Shown: in pieces, positions 34,002-37,248 of the stretch | Layout: every line of letters begins with the position of its first letter | Numbering within the stretch: position 1 is the first letter of the stretch | Source: Pholiota molesta | Lineage: Eukaryota; Basidiomycota; Agaricomycetes; Agaricales; Strophariaceae | Reading direction: 5' to 3' | Length of the DNA: 37,248 bases | Assembly: GCA_014925825.1 (NCBI GenBank) | Contig: JACGCK010000339.1 | Location: 1 to 37,248, forward strand | The notes under the pieces: generated by a model | Seen by the model: the letters and a program-made list of their open reading frames with translations, nothing else | The model's database searches: none | Told to the model about the DNA's origin: nothing | Position numbers and translations under genes: made by a program

Positions 34002-35426
34002 CTTTTCTGCTGTCGCAGTCGTGCTGTCCGTGTCCCGACTTCTTGCATCGCTTGCAGATGTGCTTGTATCGGCAAGTGTTTCCGTCTGGGCAGCTCGACG
34101 ATTCGGAGTTGAAGCGCCTGCAAATGTCGGATTGGCGGCTGCGTGATCCGGTGCGAGGGGATGATCCGCCTGATCGCCCTGAGACCTCGGACTGGACTCC
34201 GTCGGCGGGGACGATGGCGGAATAAATGTGGTTGAATTTATGGTAGTCGGTGAGGAGCAGGCTTTGTCCTCCTCCGACGGCGTTGCGAACCGCTGCATCG
34301 TAGAGAATGATCTTCTTGTGGGAGGAGGAGACTTTGGCGGTAAATTCTCTATTGATGTGGTCGGCGTAATCCCAAAGCTCCTCTTCTCGGTGTGGGAAAA
34401 CAAACGCGGTCGCTTTGGCGGCCTCTCTCCATGCGGCGAACCAGTCTCCACTGGATTGGATTCGTCGAGCAGGCTCGGTATCGCCGAGGCTGATCGTAGT
34501 CGATCCCACGTGTCCAAGCTTCTCTTTAGTAGGTGCGACGAGGTGCAACGAAGTGAACACTTTGTCGAGGTCGACTGCGGTGCCGCGGATGATGTTCTCC
34601 CATTCGGAACCGGGGAATCCAGTGGGGGCTGCGGAGGACTGCTGGATCCACCGCTTGACGGCGCTGACGTCGTTTCCGAGCAAGGCCAAGATGCGACGGG
34701 TTTCCAGGCAGCTGGGGTTTGCGCGCTGTCTCACGGCGAGTTCGCGTCCGAACCATGGCATATCACGTTCGTACAAACGTCGTTTCTTGTTCGATTCGCC
34801 TTCGTTAACTGATCCAATCCTTCGATCCTCTCCTTCAGGTTCATCGTCATCGTCTTGTCGGGCGCGCTTGGAGGAAGTGATGCTTTCCAGAAGTGACTCG
34901 ACTTCTTGGTCGACGTCGCCTGCCGGCGCTGCAGGGACTTGGGCGCTTGTGGGCGCTGTGGGCGCGGCCCGGCTGAGTCCCACTGCGGCGTGAGCGCCTC
35001 TGCGTGCGGCTTCGGTCGCAAGTCGTTCGATGGAGTCGATGGTCGCGAGGAAATCTGCGAGCGCGGCCTCTTTCTGAGGTTCGTCCACAGTCCCTCCATC
35101 CTGGAAAGCAAGCTTCGACGTGATGATGGCGATGGTTCTTGGTTTTGATGCTCTACCGTCGCGGAAAGCGTCGATGCACTCATCAATCTCGGAGATGAGT
35201 CGAGTTGGGAGGCGTTTGGTGGCAGGACTTGGTTGGGCTCCGGTACCTCGTCTGTCCGCAACTGACCCGGGACGGACATTCGAAGTAATAAACTCGGGGG
35301 CGCCTCCTGGCCGAGCGCCTCCCGCGACTGGTCCGGGGTGCTGTCCGACCGCTGATCCGTCAGACGCTGGATCAACGGCTTGCTGATTGATGGGGTGTTC
35401 CGAGCGAAGGCGTCCGCATGGCTCAT
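33964..35426 (-). CDS. retrotransposon Gag-like protein with CCCH and CCHC zinc motifs (frame break near its start)
   Basis: The main frame runs to a TAA at 33964-33966 and is open back to 35724, inside repeat A1. The likely ATG is at 35426 (MSHADAF), but it lies in a different frame that joins the main one only if the C run at 35392-35395 (plus-strand G) is one base longer, as it is in copy 2. Near the C-terminus (34122-34015) are a CCCH finger (C-x9-C-x5-C-x3-H) and directly after it a retroviral-type zinc knuckle (C-x2-C-x4-H-x4-C). The middle is helical (ALADFLATIDSIERLATEAA), with an acidic patch and basic RKR/KKRR stretches. It probably packages element RNA. Confidence 0.8.
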
Positions 35427-35474
35427 GTCGAAATATAATACTGAGTGTAACGATGGAAGTGTGGTTGATGAATA

Positions 35475-35717
35475 TAGACGAAGAAATGGCGAGTGTCGAG
35501 CGAGCCTCTGCAAAGGAGAGAACGAAGGTTTGGATGATGAGAGTAAGAGACAAACCTTGGGTGAGCGAGGGTCTCCTTAAATTTTCTCTCGTGCTGTGTG
35601 AGTCACATATCGGGCGAAAGATAATCCGTTTGTTGAGGCAGACTCGCGTTGAGCGGCGGACCAGCTCTGCGTGGCCATCAGTGTCTATGCGCGGCGGACC
35701 AGCACAAAGAAAATTAA
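35475..35717 (-). repeat. split direct repeat A1 (243 bp)
   Basis: 5' repeat of the element, containing the start of the untranslated leader. Identical by eye to A2. Its outer end (TTAATTTTCTTTG on the minus strand) abuts module R. Confidence 0.9.
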
Positions 35718-35814
35718 TCCACACGGTTCTGAACCAGTGTGGGGGTGTTTTGCATGTGACTACGAGTCCGGGTCGGTATAATTGGACTAGAGTAAATACT
35801 TTATTTAAACTCGA
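35718..35814 (+). repeat. 97-bp module R, shared by the two head-to-head copies
   Basis: Same orientation as M, differing by one base (T at 35751 where M has C at 30731). On each side it abuts an A1 repeat: of copy 1 on the left (minus) and of copy 2 on the right (plus). It is therefore the only sequence between the arms of the inverted repeat. Confidence 0.9.
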
Positions 35815-37248
35815 TTAATTTTCTTTGTGCTGGTCCGCCGCGCATAGACACTGATGGCCACGCAGAGCTGGTCCGCCGCTCAACGCGAGTCTGCCTCAAC
35901 AAACGGATTATCTTTCGCCCGATATGTGACTCACACAGCACGAGAGAAAATTTAAGGAGACCCTCGCTCACCCAAGGTTTGTCTCTTACTCTCATCATCC
36001 AAACCTTCGTTCTCTCCTTTGCAGAGGCTCGCTCGACACTCGCCATTTCTTCGTCTATATTCATCAACCACACTTCCATCGTTACACTCAGTATTATATT
36101 TCGACATGAGCCATGCGGACGCCTTCGCTCGGAACACCCCCATCAATCAGCAAGCCGTTGATCCAGCGTCTGACGGATCAGCGGTCGGACAGCACCCGGA
36201 CCAGTCGCGGGAGGCGCTCGGCCAGGAGGCGCCCCCGAGTTTATTACTTCGAATGTCCGTCCCGGGTCAGTTGCGGACAGACGAGGTACCGGAGCCCAAC
36301 CAAGTCCTGCCACCAAACGCCTCCCAACTCGACTCATCTCCGAGATTGATGAGTGCATCGACGCTTTCCGCGACGGTAGAGCATCAAAACCAAGAACCAT
36401 CGCCATCATCACGTCGAAGCTTGCTTCCAGGATGGAGGGACTGTGGACGAACCTCAGAAAGAGGCCGCGCTCGCAGATTTCCTCGCGACCATCGACTCCA
36501 TCGAACGACTTGCGACCGAAGCCGCACGCAGAGGCGCTCACGCCGCAGTGGGACTCAGCCGGGCCGCGCCCACAGCGCCCACAAGCGCCCAAGTCCCTGC
36601 AGCGCCGGCAGGCGACGTCGACCAAGAAGTCGAGTCACTTCTGGAAAGCATCACTTCCTCCAAGCGCGCCCGACAAGACGATGACGATGAACCTGAAGGA
36701 GAGGATCGAAGGATTGGATCAGTTAACGAAGGCGAATCGAACAAGAAACGACGTTTGTACGAACGTGATATGCCATGGTTCGGACGCGAACTCGCCGTGA
36801 GACAGCGCGCAAACCCCAGCTGCCTGGAAACCCGTCGCATCTTGGCCTTGCTCGGAAACGACGTCAGCGCCGTCAAGCGGTGGATCCCAGCAGTCCTCCG
36901 CAGCCCCCACTGGATTCCCCGGTTCCGAATGGGAGAACATCATCCGCGGCACCGCAGTCGACCTCGACAAAGTGTTCACTTCGTTGCACCTCGTCGCACC
37001 TACTAAAGAGAAGCTTGGACACGTGGGATCGACTACGATCAGCCTCGCGATACCGAGCCTGCTCGACGAATCCAATCCAGTGGAGACTGGTTCGCCGCAT
37101 GGAGAGAGGCCGCCAAAGCGACCCGCGTTTGTTTTCCCACACCGAGAAGAGGAGCTTTGGGATTACGCCGACCACATCAATAGAGAATTTACCGCCAAAG
37201 TCTCCTCCTCCCACAAGAAGATCATTCTCTATGATGCAGCGGTTCGCA
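35815..37248 (+). mobile_element. second Ngaro-like copy, head-to-head, cut by the window edge
   Basis: From TTAATTTTCTTTG at 35815 the plus strand repeats the minus strand of copy 1 read from 35717 downward, through A1' (35815-36057) and most of gag, to the end of the window. By eye I found six differences, all one-base changes in short runs: a C5 run at 36137 (C4 in copy 1), C3 at 36195 (C4), T2 at 36425 (T3), C3 at 36886 (C2), a single G at 37046 (GG), and C3 at 37122 (C2). The pattern fits a very recent copy with long-read run-length errors, or an assembly artefact. Confidence 0.85.
36106..37248 (+). pseudogene. Gag-like gene of copy 2, frame broken, truncated by window
   Basis: Starts at the equivalent ATG (36106, MSHADAF). 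The protein is spread over several frames (36106 to about 36684, 36443-37006, and beyond) because of the run-length differences listed for the element copy. The zinc-motif end lies outside the window. Compared with copy 1, the two copies break at different runs, so neither gives one open frame from the ATG to the end shown. Confidence 0.75.

Larger units (their letters stand above)
30086..35814 (-). mobile_element. Ngaro-like tyrosine-recombinase retrotransposon, full length (5.7 kb)
   Basis: Read on the minus strand: 97-bp module R, repeat A1 (35717-35475), Gag, reverse transcriptase, RNase H, tyrosine recombinase, repeat B1 (30978-30795), 97-bp module M, repeat A2 (30697-30455), an 88-bp unique piece, repeat B2 (30366-30183), and 97-bp module L in opposite orientation. 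A1/A2 (243 bp) and B1/B2 (184 bp) are identical pairs by eye, giving the A1-body-B1-A2-B2 split direct repeats that define Ngaro-type elements of the DIRS order. These move by reverse transcription to a circular DNA that the recombinase integrates, without an integrase or usual target duplications. The identical repeats mean recent insertion. Module L matches M exactly in reverse; R differs by one base. Gag and the RT/RNase H junction carry frame breaks; the recombinase is intact. Confidence 0.88.

Noticed and set aside
33964..35724. Gag starting at 35724 (586 aa)
   Set aside because: The first 100 residues would be translated from repeat A1, the presumed untranslated leader. A better ATG lies at 35426 once a run-length difference is considered.
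30086..35814. Classification as an LTR (Gypsy/Copia) or classical DIRS element
   Set aside because: There are no terminal direct LTRs, aspartic protease or DDE integrase, and the A1-B1-A2-B2 direct repeats are of Ngaro type. The inverted modules are reported as an unusual addition.

Overview
The window comes from a filamentous fungus, most likely a mushroom-forming basidiomycete (Agaricomycetes). Coding regions are split by many short introns (about 46-216 nt) with GTRNGT-type donors, CTRAC-like branch points and YAG acceptors. The recognisable proteins are fungal (an Rlm1/MEF2-type MADS-box factor, RCR-like PPxY membrane proteins), and the right end carries a tyrosine-recombinase retrotransposon of the Ngaro type, a class known from basidiomycetes. 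Every gene model below was spliced by eye; reading-frame closure across all exons is the main support.

Layout. 1-0.5 kb: WD40-like coding remnants in several frames. 1.6-3.75 kb (minus): seven-exon MADS-box regulator of 496 aa. 3.75-12.6 kb: no firm gene; scattered short gene-like fragments, small repeats and a 305-bp tandem duplication. 12.69-13.46 kb (plus): four-exon RCR-like membrane protein, 193 aa. 13.5-18.3 kb: no firm gene; a hairpin-forming palindrome near 15.0 kb. 18.33-21.09 kb (minus): six-exon, 820-aa protein with four C-x2-C...H-x3-C zinc-binding-like repeats and a possible winged-helix C-terminus. 21.1-25.5 kb: no firm gene. 25.48-26.42 kb (plus): unrecognised multi-exon gene whose frame is broken twice; a further GC-rich exon lies at 26.47 kb. 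27.76-28.51 kb (minus): second RCR-like gene (184 aa), an inverted paralogue of the first with the same exon plan. 29.63-30.07 kb (plus): 3' part of an unrecognised spliced gene. 30.09-35.81 kb (minus): an essentially complete Ngaro-like retrotransposon (Gag, RT, RNase H, tyrosine recombinase) with split direct repeats. 35.8-37.25 kb (plus): the start of a second, head-to-head copy cut by the window edge.

The most interesting structure is the retrotransposon. Besides the A1-ORFs-B1-A2-B2 split direct repeats typical of Ngaro, a 97-bp module sits at both outer ends (in opposite orientations, making terminal inverted repeats) and once inside at the B1/A2 junction. Each end of the module is an imperfect palindrome, so it is a candidate recombinase site. 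The two head-to-head copies share one module, and where I compared them they differ only by single-base changes in short same-base runs. That suggests either a very recent inverted duplication or an assembly or hairpin artefact. Such run-length errors also break Gag, the RT/RNase H junction and the gene at 25.5 kb, so frame breaks in this window should be read with caution.

Functionally, a MADS factor of the Rlm1 type (cell-wall-integrity regulator in yeast) and two RCR-like proteins (chitin/cell-wall and Rsp5-linked trafficking in yeast) share a cell-wall theme, but nothing in the sequence shows that they are co-regulated.
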